NCBI RefSeq assembly: GCF_032854445.1
Contig: NC_088300.1
Location: forward strand, 56,520,984 to 56,584,983
Direction: 5' to 3'
From: Liolophura sinensis
Lineage: Eukaryota; Mollusca; Polyplacophora; Chitonida; Chitonidae
Length of the DNA stretch: 64,000 nucleotides
Part shown: in pieces, positions 13,931 to 24,460 of the stretch
Position numbering within the stretch: position 1 is the first letter of the stretch
Layout of the letters: each line of letters starts with the position of its first letter
Program-made: the position numbers and the translations under genes
The notes under the pieces: generated by a model
Seen by the model: the letters and a program-made list of their open reading frames with translations, nothing else
Told to the model about the DNA's origin: nothing
Databases searched by the model: none

Positions 13931-14030
13931 TTCAATAAGGAGGCACATTAAATGCACTCTAAGGACTCCTCCGTCACCATATGACTGAAAAATTGTGTAG
14001 TATGACGTTAAACCCTAAGCACTCACTAAC
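13931..14030 (+). mobile_element. SINE family B, 3' fragment
   Basis: Matches the last about 100 bp of the family B element at 38037: aggaggcacatta, catatgactgaaaaattg, tgacgttaaaccctaagcac and a short actcac end. The tRNA-like head is absent. Confidence 0.75.
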
Positions 14031-14085
14031 AATAAAACTTAAACACGTGAATAGTGTTGATGGTGATTTGTACTGTAAAACAAAT

Positions 14086-14123
14086 ATATTTATTTATTTA
14101 TTTATTTATTTATTTATTTGATT
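14086..14123. repeat. (ttta)n run, possible remnant tail of a minus-strand SINE A
   Basis: About eight tttat units followed by ttgattgtagttcatcg, resembling the ttgattggtgttttacg end of family A read on minus. The body is not recognisable. Confidence 0.45.
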
Positions 14124-14465
14124 GTAGTTCATCGCCATCATCCTGAAGTTTAGGGTTCTTGTTTATCTGTTGGTTAGTTTTGATCTATGTGGGAAAAACC
14201 TTACACAACTAAAGTGACTAATTTGCTATGCACACGCCTCAGCACTATATATGTTCACACCAACGTTTGAATAACACAGAATTATCCACGCACTTGTTTC
14301 TGGCACAAAAAGTTACTCCGATATAATCTTTAATACTAACTTCACCCGCATACATGGAAGTGGGCTTGGGTGACAGCCTCTGGTCAAGGAGAGCATTTCC
14401 GTAAGGTTAGGGCTGATGTTTTCTTCATTCCTCACCTTTCAATGCCGTGTTTCTAAAAAAAAATT

Positions 14466-14728
14466 AAGACCACCCTGGCTGAGTTGGTTAGCACGCCAGC
14501 GAGGCACAATAACCCAGGAGCCTCTCACCAATGCTGTCGCTCTGAGTTCGAGTCCAGCTCATGCTGGCTTCCTCTTCCGTGGGGAAGTCTTCCAGCAACA
14601 TGCAGATTATCGTGGGTTTCTCCTGGGCTCTGTCAGGTTTCCTCCCCCAATAATGCTCGTCGCCGTCATACAAGTAAAAACATTCTTGAGTACGGCGTAA
14701 AAACCTATCAAATAAATAAATAAATAAT
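14466..14728 (+). mobile_element. SINE family A, near full length
   Basis: tRNA-like head (GGCTGAGTTGGTTAGC), box B-like GAGTTCGAGTCC, the same body as the 4319 copy (cagattatcgtgggtttc) and the end gagtacggcgtaaaaacc plus an (aaat)n tail. No unambiguous target duplication found. Diverged from the 4319 copy. Confidence 0.85.
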
Positions 14729-17700
14729 TTGAAATTTTTTAGTTTCAAGTTATAACGCACCATTTGACATATTTATCACGGACAGAAATGTTTTAAATAC
14801 GCTACATGTAGGTATGCTTGGAAAACTTGAATTAAACAGAATATAAAATTTTATATTTTCTGTTTTCAGTAAATCCATTTTCACTGAGCAAGATCTTTAA
14901 AACAGATTCTTAATTTATATGCGTTGAAACAGACATCCGTAAACCAGCCGCCAGCAGCTATGAAGGATGTGCAGGTCAATAATCAAAAGGCTTAATTCCA
15001 AAACGATGTTAAACACGAACTACCAAAGAACTAAGAATGTGTATAAAGTACCAAATTGGGACGGAATCAATCAAACAGAAGCAGGCAACAGTTTCCAATG
15101 ATGTTGGAAAGACGCAAGGTATGATCCAGGTGAATGAGTGAAATCAGTGTTCAGACCGTCTAGGACATGTGTAAGACATGTGGAACATGGATGCTTATAC
15201 GCGCCCCATAACGCGGGTTAAATGGAAAAAGATACCTGTAGATAATACAATAAGATCCATATATGACAACAGTAAGGAAACAGATCGCCAGAGGTTCTCA
15301 ACTACAAAGTCAACTTTCACAGCACTTCATAAATCAACTGTTCGCAACATTTTCTGATCGGTCACTTTACCTTGGATTCCGATATATACAAAACATAGAC
15401 TTCACTTCACTTCCTTAAACTTGGATTTGTGAACGTTGCTTCAGAGTTGCGAACTTATAATGGCATTGTGTCTGAGTTTAGATCTTCACTCGAACGATAG
15501 TTTTCAGATCTGTCACGAAACACTATATTATAACACCACAGAACGGGGAGTGAAACGGAACAGTGTAAATTTGGCAATTGGGTCACACGTAAGCAGTGAA
15601 ATCTGGCCTCGTATAAATTTACCTTAGTTAGGGTTTAAAGAACTGTTTATGCAAAGGCTTCAGTTGTGGCAACTTACACACCTTCTAGCACCAGGATTAA
15701 GCATAATTAGGTTAATAAATGCACCCAATGCATGATGCAATTTCTCAACTGATGAAACCAGGGGTATTAATAATATTACAATAAAAGTTCCAGAGGTAAA
15801 TCAGAATTTTAGCGCGGTTCTGAAGTCAAGACTACAGGCCTGTCTGAAACCCTAGATAACTCTTTGATCCCTAGGATCAGAATCATTATTATCTCTTATC
15901 AGAACCCAGCCCTCTTGGATCGGACTGAACATTCATAAGGAAAACAGAGGTACTCGGCAAAGTGTATTGGTTGCCTCGGATCGCAGTGCACTCCACCAGT
16001 GCACATACAGGATAACTTACATATTTGCTTGAGTATGCCGCGTAAAACATCAACTAAATAAACACAGTTGTATTTTAAGTACTTAAACTCGTCACGTGAT
16101 ATTACGGACTGCTGCTTATATATAGACAAGTCACATCCACTCAGTCAATGGAGGGAAGATCGGGATCTGTCTGAACGTGTGAGATTTAAGAGTAGTTTGT
16201 CTGCTCTTTCAGCTGCTCTTAATTCCGGGGATATCTTAATCCTGTTTCTGCGCGCAAAGGATAAAGATGTAGGAGCATATTCCGTTGTTCCAGGTAATGT
16301 CCCTGCCCCAAGGGTTTATGTTGAGTGCGGTCTCGCTCTTCCAACAATACCCGCATCTATACCCCTTACCTCCCAGTGATACGGACCGAGGTAAAGCTGC
16401 CTCCCCTCCCCTCCCCTCCCCTCCCCTGCTTTCCGCCTTTGTCTTGGCCTGGCACCCCAGCCTCCTGATGGACCGGAGATCCGGCATCCGTAATAATAGT
16501 CCAGTCCCTTCACGGCAAAGGTAAACTGACACGTGTCCGGAAGACCCGTGCACGGAGCAACACGTGCAAGACGCATGCAATGAAATACATGCGCCTCAGG
16601 ACGGCACGAGATCGCATGGCAACCACGTGCGGGCATTTGCAAGCGAGACTTCCCTCGTTTCCTAGTGCAGCTTTAATAAGCGTTCGCTTACAAGCGGCAT
16701 AGACCAATGAAATAGTTATGTGGTCGTGTATTGTTGTTCTACTGATAGCCCTGCCGTACACCGTAAGATAAGCACAGAGCCGCTATGTAAACGAACAAAG
16801 AAGGTGTTCAAAGCAATTAAAAATAATTCATTTTCAATACTGTATGGCTAATCCGGCGTTGCATGGGATGCGTGGGGCTTGAGCCGACTTGATACAAGAC
16901 GGCATGGGGTTACGATAAATGCTCTTTCGTGATTCTTAGAGCTTAACCCTGTTTAAACTGTGTGTTTTGGGCATACGGCAGAGGTTCTAGGAGAAATGTT
17001 GTACTGACTGTAGTCACACAAGCTGCTCAAACGCTACTATAAAGTGTTACATCTCTCATTGTCATTCAGATTTTCCCTTCAGATCTACGGACGTGAAATT
17101 AACATGGTAAATCTACATCATTCGCACCGGGACGTCTACAGCCAGCTCAAAGTCTGCATTACAACCTGCTTAACACAGATTCCCTCATAAATTGATTAAC
17201 AACAAAATGTGAAATTGCACATGAAACTTTTACCCGTAATAAAACAGGTTGGGAATGTTTTGTAGAGAGGTCGTGGTCTGGTTTTATTGGCCATTGAGGC
17301 TTGCCTAGGTGTTGACAGTAAAATTTTGGTGGAGAGATGCCATCTGCTTTTGACAATGTACTTTAACTTTTACAGGTAATAAACCAAGGTCTCGGACCTT
17401 CAGTGGATGTTTGCCGGGCCATTTAACACTTAACACTTCGTTCTTTGGTGATAAGTTTCCATAACGCTTTTTTTGCGAGGTGCTTAGCTTCGTCATGCAT
17501 GGACTTTCCACAAACACCATTGTTGTCTTACTACTGCTAAGTGTTGTCTTTGTTATAGGACTTTCCTCACAAAGTGAAAGGTCTATGTTATTCACCTGAA
17601 ATCCACCTTAGTGGTTATTTATCCCCACAGATGTTTTCAAATGCAGACATATTCATGGCGATTAAATCACAACAGAAGTTGAAGAAATACTTGTAAATAT

Positions 17701-17939
17701 ATAAATGCGCCTGAAGCACGAACTTTAATATGAACATATATTATATACATACTGCATTTGTACAATTGCCCATTATATGGAAAGCAAACTTTACATATAC
17801 TTGATCTTGTTCTCGTTCACATTTTCTCACTAATACTCTCCATTCGCACAAATTAACAAAATATACAGCATTAAAGTGGTGTGCAAGAGCGCACGGAGAT
17901 TGGCTAATGTCCTCAGGATACGTCATCTGATTTGCATAA
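14729..17939. other. No gene seen; contains (ctccc)n
   Basis: A pyrimidine-rich ctccc pentamer repeat lies at about 16399-16425 in a GC-richer block (16290-16680) with overlapping open frames on both strands, none recognised. 15582-15635 is a second copy of the dispersed repeat at 871-923. Confidence 0.4.
15582..15635 (+). repeat. Short dispersed repeat, copy 2
   Basis: Shares acacgtaaRcRgtgaaatctggcct and then aaatttacc..agtta with 871-923. Boundaries and class are unknown; two copies suggest an old transposable element. Confidence 0.5.
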
Positions 17940-17945
17940 TTTAAT
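17940..17945 (-). terminator. Candidate polyadenylation signal (ATTAAA) of the HLH gene
   Basis: ATTAAA on the minus strand about 200 bp after the TAG stop. It is the nearest common variant signal I saw; a second ATTAAA lies near 17725 and an AATAAA near 17285. No downstream GU-rich element was proved. Confidence 0.3.
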
Positions 17946-18143
17946 GGTACATGCTACAAATAAAGACGTCCAGGAGAGTGCGCTGTTTTGGGGGTGGTTT
18001 TCGCTTGTGAATGCACACCATAACTCCTCCTATCTCCGATCATTTCACCACGTGACCTTAGTCCAAAGTTCCAAAGTCAAATTAAGGAAAGCACCAATGG
18101 GATATATTTGTATAGATGTTGATATCTGTATATAGATTTCACA

Positions 18144-18319
18144 CTATGACTTCCGACTGCTGTCGTCGTGTACTGTGTATGTCCAGCTCGGTTGTTTTCG
18201 GCTGACTTCGTAAAACCTCGTGTTGTTATTATTGTTCGCTTGGAGAGACATCTGCTGAGCCATCATGTGCTGAACCAAAAACTTCACATTGTGCTCGTTA
18301 ATCTCCTCGTTTTGGAAAC
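18144..18319 (-). CDS. HLH gene, terminal coding exon
   Basis: A strong acceptor (catcttctttattgccag) with a nearby branch-like gttaacc precedes this exon. Phase 1 entry, with G from the previous exon, gives Gly-Phe-Gln and then 55 further codons to TAG at 18146-18144. The frame carries NEHNVKFLVQHMM, a five-Asn run and WTYTVHDDSS. It lies 2.07 kb beyond the previous exon. The phase match and acceptor quality make it the best terminal exon, but no domain is recognisable in this tail and transcript support is needed. Confidence 0.65.
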
Positions 18320-20843
18320 CTGGCAATAAAGAAGATGAGGTTAACAACAGAAGAAACCTTAACAGAGTAATGGAAATAAACGTTTGGCAGAAGTCATGAA
18401 CAGGTGCTTTGTAATCGGAGGTATAAAAACCACCCACTTGAGTCTGAAGTGCTGGCGAACATGGGACCTCTGAGGCCTCAAGTGTAGGGTGATGGGATGT
18501 CAAGATTTGAATGAGACGTATCCTCGAATAACCCATCACGTCTGTATGTCAGAAAAAACTTATTCGGACACTAAGCGAATTCTTCTAAAACTACACAGTG
18601 TTTTAATTTGAATAGGCTAATGGGATATAGATGACCAGCATAACGGTAGAGAGGGCATCCTGGTGAGGAAGCAGTAGGATGGTATCATCACGGAGTGACT
18701 TGGGGAGCAGACGAACTGCCATATGGTAAGGCCCAATACCCGGCCCCAGGCACGGAGTGACAGGTAGCGTGGGGAAGGGAGGTGACAGGGGCGGAACGCG
18801 TTGTCAGCCGTGTCATACCAGCCCGGGACAATACATTCCACAATCGCTAAGTCATTCCAGGTAAATTAGTGGAGTCGACTCGATGAATGGAGACAATGAG
18901 CTGATCAGACAATCCCTTAAAGCATCTATGTCGCCAGGTGTAATTGAGCATGGCTTGATGAGCTCGCATCTCCCGAAATAACTCTATACTGGCTGAACAG
19001 TTCATATACAGAAAAACTAATGCGCAGCTGCTTGAATTGTTTATAAATGAGTATCCCATGGATATACTGTGCCAGGTATCAAACTTATGCGCTCGACAAA
19101 AGCACGGACCACTAAGGCCAATGATAAAGGCAAATGTTGACAAATTATTAAAGATTTTCAGACCATATGTGGCAAGAGGGTCTAAAGGTTAGGTTTTTTA
19201 TAGGACGCTAAGAGAACTTCGTGGGAAAGTCTTACAGGGAAAGACGGTATGGCGATGACTTGAATACCGACCATCTGCTAGACAAGCCCGCTTTGTAAAG
19301 GGGAAAGGTCGCATTGTCCAGTATCAACTTGTCAAGGGGCCACAGAGCCGAGCAAACAAGGTATGGGGCCAAACAGCCTTATCCTCACACGCCTTTGAGA
19401 GAGTAAACAAACCAGATAAGTACCTGGTGGCTGCCAGGAATGTCCCCTGTCCTAGCCTAGCGACAATTTATCGGCTTACACTGTCATATGCCTCGGTCAA
19501 ATAAGTCAGTTATCCGTGTATACACTTCAAGACTGTGAACACGAGCCATTAACCGTCGTGGTTGAGTAAGCAACTATTCAATGCGCATTTTTTTCTCCTA
19601 AGTTTCCATCTCGGCGGATAAAGAGCTAGCTAAATCGACTAAGTTGTATTTTACATTGCAAAGCACTGGAGTATTGACTGCTCCAGTATTGCAGTATCAA
19701 GAGCAATCCCGCCTCTGAGCTGTTGCAAGCACGGGGCAAAATTCGCCGTGAGTATTAATAAGGGTCTTTTTTCATAAAGCATACAAATCCACAACAAAGA
19801 AGGATCAATGTCGATGATCCATCCCGATTTGTCACAGGTGTTATCAGAGGGAGTGGGAACCTGCAGGGGGGCAATCAGTGCTAATCCCTATACCTATTTA
19901 GTGTTTGCACCTGAATCAACTCCTCGTTCTTAACCTCTGCTAGTCCATACAGGTAAGAGCGTTAAAGGAGTCTGGTATGCATGGGCGCGTTAAAAGGGTC
20001 ATAGAAATGAGCAACACGGGGCCCGCTTTTGTACCTTTGTCATAGAAAACACCTGAACAGATCTTCATGTAGTAAAGATAAGTTCTCTCCGGCAGCATCT
20101 GTACAGACTTATCACCCTCACCATACCTCAACGCATAACTTAGTACATTAAGCTACCTGTCACCTACTATACACTAATCTATAGCACAATCTCTAAAGAA
20201 ATAATGATACAGAACTGATAATTTTGATAAAGAATGTTAGTTCGGAAACAGGTGTTACTGTAGGCCATATGTTGTAGACTTTTTTTCTGTTCTGACAGTG
20301 AGTCATGCTGACGATTAACTATTGACAGCTGCCCCACGCTCCTGTGCTCAGGCAGAGTAGGGATGATACCGGAGGGAGATATCTTACCTTGACGAGACTG
20401 TAACCGCTCAGCTAAGGCTCGGTGAAGCTCGTCTATGTACTTCACAGCTTCTTCTATCACAGTAACCTGAGAAGTCAAGATAATTAAGTGTTCGTAAGAA
20501 GTCAAGATAATTAAGTATTGTTAAGGGAGGGAGGGAAGGCAGACGAATAAAAAGAGCCAATCACATGCTGTAACTTGTAAATCGAGTCATTGTCAAAAGC
20601 CTGAGACAAGCATGCGTGACAAAATTAGACCAATACTTTTTAATGTGCGGTGAAAGGCTTAAATAATGTACATACCTTTGAGACGGATTTTTTCTGTGCT
20701 ACAGCAGGGACCATGGCCCTGAGTTTGGCGTACTCCCTTTGTCGGATCCTTTTGAGGTGAAGTCTCAGATGCTGGCGAGCAGCGATCTGGTTGGTGGAAG
20801 TGCCGTACTGACCGCATCTTCGGCTGTTGGAAAGTTTCTGCAT
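18144..20843 (-). CDS. Small HLH-domain protein, three coding exons (140 aa)
   Basis: Predicted CDS: join of 20843-20676, 20466-20388 and 18319-18144 on the minus strand, 423 nt including the TAG stop. Splice sites are AAG|GTATGT, CTCAG|GTT, AAG|GTAAGA and TTGCCAG|GTT; phases 0 and then 1 match at every join. Residues about 23-36 are basic, helix 1 is about 33-46 (ending LRAMVP), the loop is about 47-55 with SVSK at its end, and helix 2 is about 56-76 (VTVIEEAVKYIDELH). The C-terminus (about 84-140) has a run of Asn at 111-115 and an aromatic/charged end (WTYTVHDD). With the HLH leucine and proline in register, the positions normally Glu9, Arg10 and Arg12 are Arg27, Leu28 and Leu30, so standard E-box reading is doubtful. 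The LRxxVP...SVSKV core recalls Id/Emc proteins, but the upstream stretch is more basic than in Id. Presumed nuclear transcriptional regulator acting by dimerisation. The exact HLH family is not recognised. Confidence 0.85.
20388..20466 (-). CDS. HLH gene, helix 2 exon
   Basis: 79 nt, phase 0 in and phase 1 out. It encodes all of helix 2 (VTVIEEAVKYIDELHRAL) and a basic/polar extension (AERLQSRQ). Acceptor is cttctcag|gtt; donor is caag|gtaaga. Intron retention would keep the frame open to about 20179 and give a longer tail, so an alternative 3' end is possible but not needed. Confidence 0.85.
20676..20843 (-). CDS. HLH gene, coding exon with start codon, basic region and helix 1
   Basis: 56 codons. 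A polypyrimidine acceptor (ttctcttttgacag) ends directly before ATG at 20843-20841, so the leader intron abuts the start codon. The exon ends at AAG before a gtatgt donor, phase 0, at the loop/helix 2 border. No other ATG lies in the predicted exon 1 transcript downstream of the expected start site, which supports this start. The frame reads on for a few codons into the intron before a stop, so the donor is needed to join helix 2. Confidence 0.85.
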
Positions 20844-20983
20844 CTGTCAAAAGAGAACAAACGAACGTCAGACTTTTATCCTGATCGATATCAGTTCATC
20901 AAAAGGATGAACTGACCTCCAGAAATCAGCGCTTTTGGTTACAACTTATCTCAGATGAAGTCTTCACTGACCAAAAAACTCAC

Positions 20984-21087
20984 CTTGACGAAAATTAGTG
21001 ACAGATAGTCTGAGGTAAATAAATCCGAACAGTTAGTCCAGGTTAATCCAGCTGATGTCTGCGGAAGAGACTGCTCAAAGGCAATGT
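20984..21087 (-). other. Predicted non-coding 5' exon of the HLH gene
   Basis: The start near 21087 is inferred from a TATA box about 30 bp upstream. The 3' end is the donor cgtcaag|gtgagt at 20984/20983. The exon contains no ATG after the expected start site. The sequence is open and in phase 0 with the next exon from an ATG at 21103, which would add 40 residues if transcription began further upstream. Given the TATA position, a leader function is more likely. Confidence 0.6.
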
Positions 21088-21110
21088 GACATCCACGGCT
21101 CATCCGTCGC

Positions 21111-21117
21111 TTTTATA
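21111..21117 (-). promoter_or_regulatory. TATA box of the HLH gene
   Basis: The minus strand reads GGTATAAAAGC. It sits 268 bp upstream of the predicted ATG in genomic distance, and the leader intron fits between them. An inverted CCAAT (ATTGG on plus, 21159-21163) lies about 45 bp further upstream, a normal core-promoter layout. Confidence 0.65.
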
Positions 21118-21485
21118 CCGCTCATACCACGTGACCTCTCCGGCGGCCGAGGTCAGCGATTGGCTGTCAGTCTGCTCACACCAGCTGTTGCACTGTGGGT
21201 TTGTCACCTCCGTTCCCACGGCCTAGACGGGCCCCGGCATTGATACCTGTGCCCGTGATTGCAGGTGGGCCCAGTTATGCCCGGGCCTGTGTCAATACCG
21301 CGCCATGCTCGCCATCTGGGCTGTACAAGGCCTCGAGCTTCAGACACGGACAGGCAAAATTTCTGCATTTAAATTCAGTTCGACCTAACAATCGTAAAAG
21401 GAGTTTCCTAATATATCTCCTTTCACATAAGTCAGACGACAAGGATAATCTGGCGGTAATTTGTTCTCGACTCGTGGGAACGTAA
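21118..21485 (-). promoter_or_regulatory. Proximal regulatory region of the HLH gene
   Basis: GC-richer than its surroundings. Visible motifs are CACGTG (21128-21133), CCAAT in inverse (21159-21163), CAGCTG (21182-21187), TTCCCACG (21213-21220; CGTGGGAA on minus) and CGTGGGAA on plus (21473-21480). CGTGGGAA matches the high-affinity CSL/Su(H) consensus YGTGRGAA. E-box plus CSL sites resemble Notch-responsive HLH promoters; function is inferred from motifs only. Confidence 0.4.
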
Positions 21486-21983
21486 CTCTGAGGTCAGATT
21501 GAACGGGGACAAGGAACATGACACTTGCAGCAAACATATTTGTGGTTACAGTATACAGCTTTGATGTCAACCTTCCGCATTCAGACGTATTTCTGTCATA
21601 AATGTGAAAAACTATCCAGTCCCACCATATGCGTACAAACTATGCACACGACTACTAGAAAACTGTTTAAATCCGTTTTACATATATGGAGGATTCTTTT
21701 ATACAACTCACATGACATGAATTGTTTATCCTTATGAAAGGGTATTACTTATAATGCTGATTTTTTTCGCACTTGTTTATCTGGGTTTATTACTCTGATA
21801 TTAGGTTCCCTGAATGTTCTGATTCGATTCAGTTTTGTTTATTTATTCGCACTAAAACTACTTCTTGTGGCATAATAAAATCCATAGTCTGCTAACAATA
21901 ATATGGCAGGGACAAGGACGACACAGCTGAACAATCAATGTAAGTAAAGGACGTCAGCTTGCCGAATGAATTTTCTTAAATTC
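21486..21983. other. No gene seen
   Basis: AT-rich sequence upstream of the HLH regulatory region. Nothing recognisable. Confidence 0.4.
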
Positions 21984-22120
21984 GTTTATTTATGTATTTA
22001 TTTATTTGATTGGTGTTTTACGCCGTACTCATGCGATGGTGTCCAGGAAAATTGCGGGAGGAAACTGTGCAGAGTCCTTTGGAAACCCACGAACATTCGC
22101 AGGTTTCTTTCCCTAAACTG
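21984..22120 (-). mobile_element. SINE family A, truncated
   Basis: Minus orientation: (ttta)n, ttgattggtgttttacgccgtactc, then a deleted body reaching gaaacccacgaacattcgcagg. Internal deletion compared with the 4319 copy. Confidence 0.8.
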
Positions 22121-23048
22121 TTCGGTTTTTCCTTGCCATTGACAGATATACATGTACTTTAATTTTAACTGTTTAAACTTTGAACATTCCACTGAAAACG
22201 GTACTCATAGCCATATTTGATTCCTGCTCTGACATGTACGTCCCTAAGACTCTCTTCCAGTCTTCTCTTACAATAAGCCAGATTAAGAATAAAGGAGAAA
22301 GTATGACTGCCCAGTCAAATAGACTAGCTGGTTACCAGGACACCGTAAAACGGGCGCCACTAATGCGCCACCAATGCGTATCCATGATACTGTAAATAAA
22401 ACACAAGTAAGTCAGACGAAGGATTTAGATGTTTTTTGAATGCGTACTAGCCTGTTCAAAGCGTTATTGTTGTTTAGGGGTATCAGAAAGCCCGTCTGTG
22501 ATACCAGGTGTGTCTGGAGCGGGTTAGTCCAGTCTGCCTGTCACCACAACCCTCGCAGTCCGCTGATCGCAGGTTAGATAGACCCGGGGCAATACTTATC
22601 CCTACACGATTTATCTCATACTTCCGTCTTAACGGTCAATGTGGACACCACCGTGACGACAGACAGAATCAAGCATTTTGGACTTTAATGAAGTCACAAT
22701 GTAAACTTTGTTGCATAAAACGTTGTGGTATATTTGTATAAGAAAAAGCGCCCAACATCTTTGTATAAGTTATTTTGTATACCCATTCAACTGAGCGAGT
22801 TCATAGTTCTAATGTCTAGTATCATAAGTACAAATACAGAAGTGTAAGGAGACCGATTAGCATTCATTTCACAGTTAGGCTCCCACTTGCTTGGTTTCTT
22901 GCTTTTTATTAAAATACAGTCTCCTGTGCAATGCCAAACATGGGAGACAGTCAAATTTGTTAGAAATAAATATGCAATGAAACCTTGAAAGTATAGGATA
23001 ACAACTTACTTATACAACAGCAGTCACAAAGTAAGCGCCAGGAATTTG
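22121..23048. other. No gene seen
   Basis: A GC-richer patch at 22490-22640 has no recognisable frame. The rest is AT-rich. Confidence 0.4.
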
Positions 23049-23205
23049 GTTTATTTATTTATTTATTTGATTGGTGTTTTACGCTATAATGAAGAATATT
23101 TCACTTATACCACGGCGGAGAGTATTATGGTGGGCGGAAACCGCGCAGAGCCCGGTTTAAACCCACGACCATCCGCAGTTTGCTGGAAGATCTTCCCTCG
23201 TATGG
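23049..23205 (-). mobile_element. SINE family A, truncated
   Basis: Minus orientation: (ttta)n, ttgattggtgttttacg, atatttcacttatacca, gtattatggtgggcgg, then aacccacgaccatccgcag. The tRNA-like head is lost. Confidence 0.85.
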
Positions 23206-24374
23206 CCGAAGAGAATTCAGTTTATAATGTCAGTGAAGCACACTAGACTGTATGTAGGGTATGTATATATTTGACCGTTTCAAAATAACAAACCAACAAA
23301 TTGTTGTCGAAACCGTAACTGAAAAATCCATACCGTGACAAATATAGGTATATTACAGGTGTTAATTCATGCAAGACTCGAACGTCATTTATATGACATG
23401 TGTATCTATTTGTACTGCTGCTTCAGACCATATAATTCTACCTTACGGTACTTTTTAATGCATTCTATGTTGGCGTATCATAAAGTATGGTACAGAAGAT
23501 AACATCAGCATTAGACATGGACATTTGGCTGTGTTTGATTAACTTCATATATTCACTGAACAGGTATTTACTGTATACAAATTATTGCAGCAGTACCCTT
23601 AAGTTATGACAAAGGCTACATGGGTATAATGTGTGAATTGAAGGAGGCAACATGTCTAGTAGCCTAAAATATGTTGGTTTGACTGATTTTCGAAGTTTCA
23701 TATTGGGGGTAAGGTTCTAGAGGCCATTAGACCAGTTAGGGAATTGTCGTTTATTTTTAATCCATGACAGGGTGGGAGGTGTTTTAGTCTGAGGTCCTGA
23801 GGTGTCCCGGGGTTGGGTGGAGCTCTGGTCGCCGAGGCCATTACGGCCGTCTGTCCGGTCAGTACCCGCCATGCACAGACCCATCAGCAAGGTTAATGAG
23901 CCGGGTCGTAGGTGGAGTAAGACTAGCTCACGTAATACAGCCTTTCGCTTCTGCCGGCAGCTGAGTACCGATGACATCACCTGTCAGAGATCTCAGGCGA
24001 TAGCATGGTCAGCTAACTGCCCTCTGTCTGACCAGCTTATATGATACCTGGACAAAAACACGCAATTACACAATCAACAACAGTTTACCTTTCAAATTAA
24101 AGCGAGCCTGGCCCTGTTACCTTTGTGTCTGAGTATTAATAGCATCATCATGAACAGCTCTGGGTTTGACATGCCACCAACCCAAGGTTTGGCCTTTTTG
24201 GCGGAGGGGAAGTAAATCTTTACTGTTTATCAAAACTTTTAATAAGAAGAAATGCATTATTTTTAGTCATAGATTGAATATTGTTTCCCCAACCGATTAT
24301 GAACCGCAAAAAATCACATTATTTCTTTCACTTTATTTTGTATGCTAGTTTTTTTCTCCGGTCGTATATGAGAA
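23206..24374. other. No gene; GC-richer block 23755-24050 may be regulatory
   Basis: The block contains CAGCTG and TGACATCACCTGTCA, the latter an inverted TGACA/TGTCA pair around CACCTG that would fit TALE/E-box factors. Overlapping open frames on both strands are short and unrecognised. Confidence 0.3.
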
Positions 24375-24460
24375 AGTCTACATGCAGCAATCTGCGGATG
24401 GTCGTGGGTTTCCCTACAATAATACTGGTTTAAGTGACAAAACACTCAAGTAAATAAATT
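24375..24460 (+). mobile_element. SINE family A, degraded fragment
   Basis: Keeps agcaatctgcggatggtcgtg plus ggtttcc, a remnant caataatactgg and an acactcaagtaaataaat-like end. Strongly eroded. Confidence 0.6.

Noticed and set aside
16236-16642. Overlapping open frames on both strands
   Set aside because: GC-richer sequence with a ctccc repeat lacks stops; no family recognised and frames conflict.
20040-20098. Alternative terminal exon of the HLH gene (19 codons to TGA)
   Set aside because: In phase but behind a poor acceptor without a pyrimidine tract; the 18319 exon has a much better acceptor. Kept only as a possible isoform.
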